Source: Sphingobium sp. TKS (GTDB lineage Bacteria > Pseudomonadota > Alphaproteobacteria > Sphingomonadales > Sphingomonadaceae). Taken from it: DNA of 64,000 nt. The stretch lies in the NCBI RefSeq assembly GCF_001563265.1, contig NZ_CP005084.1, forward strand, positions 380,001 through 444,000, given 5' to 3'. Below are positions 63,590 through 64,000 of this stretch, in pieces. Numbering within the stretch: position 1 is the first letter of the stretch; each line of letters begins with the position of its first letter. The notes beneath the pieces were generated by a model. The model was not told where the DNA came from. It saw only the letters and a list, made by a program, of their open reading frames with translations, and did no database searches. A program made the position numbers and the translations under genes.

Positions 63590-63715
63590 CGTAATCGCGG
63601 GAGCGCCGGCCGTTGGCCAGATGCACGGGATTACTGGAAGGTTGGTTGCCCCCCGATAAGATGAAGAATGGGCTCACGATTTTGGACCGGGCCCAGCATC
63701 ATATGGAGGACAACC

Positions 63716-64000
63716 GTGGATCAGCATATAGGACTCGACGTCTCCCTGAAAGACACTTCAGTATCGGTTCGTCAGGACGGCAAGCGCATTTGGCGTGGCA
63801 AGTGTGCATCCGACCCGAAGCTTCTCGCAGAAGTGATCCGAAAGCGCGCACCGAATGCAAAGCGCGTGGTATTTGAGACCGGACCTTTGTCGGTATGGTT
63901 TTTCCATGCCCTCACTGCGGAAGGTCTGCCGGCGATCTGTATAGATGCGCGCCATGCCAAGGCCGCTCTCGATATGGCTGCCAACAAGACCGATGCGAAC
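63716..64000 (+). CDS. IS110-family transposase, N-terminal part (runs off window)
   Basis: GTG 63716 follows GGAGG by six bases and the frame stays open for 95 codons to the window end. MDQHIGLDVSLKDTSVSVRQ starts the RuvC-like DEDD domain (Asp8). VVFETGPLSVWFFHAL supplies the glutamate, and ICIDARHAKAALDMAANKTD the third acidic motif plus the conserved K-TD. These identify a DEDD-type IS110 recombinase. The upstream 63590-63715 would be the element's left end. In IS110-group elements a long left end encodes the bridge RNA that guides target choice. The right end lies outside the window. Confidence 0.88.
   Translation, partial: MDQHIGLDVSLKDTSVSVRQDGKRIWRGKCASDPKLLAEVIRKRAPNAKRVVFETGPLSVWFFHALTAEGLPAICIDARHAKAALDMAANKTDAN

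Noticed and set aside
1..64000. CRISPR array, tRNA or rRNA genes
   Set aside because: No regularly spaced short repeats, no cloverleaf-like sequences with the usual T-arm core, and no rRNA-like conserved segments were noticed in the intergenic regions.

Overview
The window is GC-rich, densely coded bacterial DNA. It looks like an alphaproteobacterium of the Sphingomonadales (Sphingobium, Sphingomonas or Novosphingobium type). I infer this from five TonB-dependent receptors, many exported hydrolases, two promoters resembling the general-stress sigma factor EcfG type, and a short inverted repeat of a type I associate with sphingomonads. The genus cannot be fixed by reading alone. I found no rRNA, tRNA or CRISPR array.

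Layout. Positions 1-466 hold the tail of a TonB-dependent receptor, followed by an inverted-repeat element. Positions 659-8341 (minus strand) are one tightly overlapped six-gene operon: a receiver protein, a TPR/beta-barrel outer-membrane protein, a membrane HEAT-repeat protein, a processive-type family 2 glycosyltransferase, an exported TIM-barrel-like protein and a hybrid histidine kinase. I read it as an undescribed or little-described polysaccharide synthesis and export system with its own signalling. A small serine hydrolase follows (8624-9274).

Positions 9663-15573 encode a chaperone-usher pilus: two pilins, chaperone, usher, tip-like subunit and a convergent extra subunit. A LuxR-type regulator (15991-16584) is divergent from it. 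Positions 16600-17240 are a gene graveyard holding remnants of an amidase and a thiolase.

Positions 17290-37440 look like a catabolic island whose products are almost all exported. It holds a cytochrome c, a Tat-exported amine oxidase and an exported Rid protein. It also holds a beta-propeller/amidohydrolase fusion, two gamma-glutamyltransferases, an M20 peptidase, two TonB receptors, a carboxylesterase and an alpha/beta hydrolase. Together they suggest uptake and periplasmic dismantling of an amide-, gamma-glutamyl- or ester-linked nitrogen compound.

Positions 37527-49811 are stress and signalling genes: a PPOX general stress protein, histidine phosphatase, NAD(P)H-hydrate dehydratase, Crp/Fnr regulator, KaiC-like ATPase plus hybrid kinase, a TonB receptor-YfiR-hybrid kinase operon, a His/Met-rich exported peptide and Hsp20. 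Positions 49859-52793 encode a MacAB/Lol-type ABC exporter. Positions 52978-55899 hold ribosome-modification and RNA enzymes. Positions 55947-58786 hold an IclR regulator divergent from acetaldehyde dehydrogenase and 4-hydroxy-2-oxovalerate aldolase, the last steps of aromatic meta-cleavage. Positions 59003-62539 hold an exported tyrosine-phosphatase-like protein and a TonB receptor. The right end is mobile-element debris (IS5-type transposase tail, serine recombinase tail) and the start of an IS110-family element that runs off the window.
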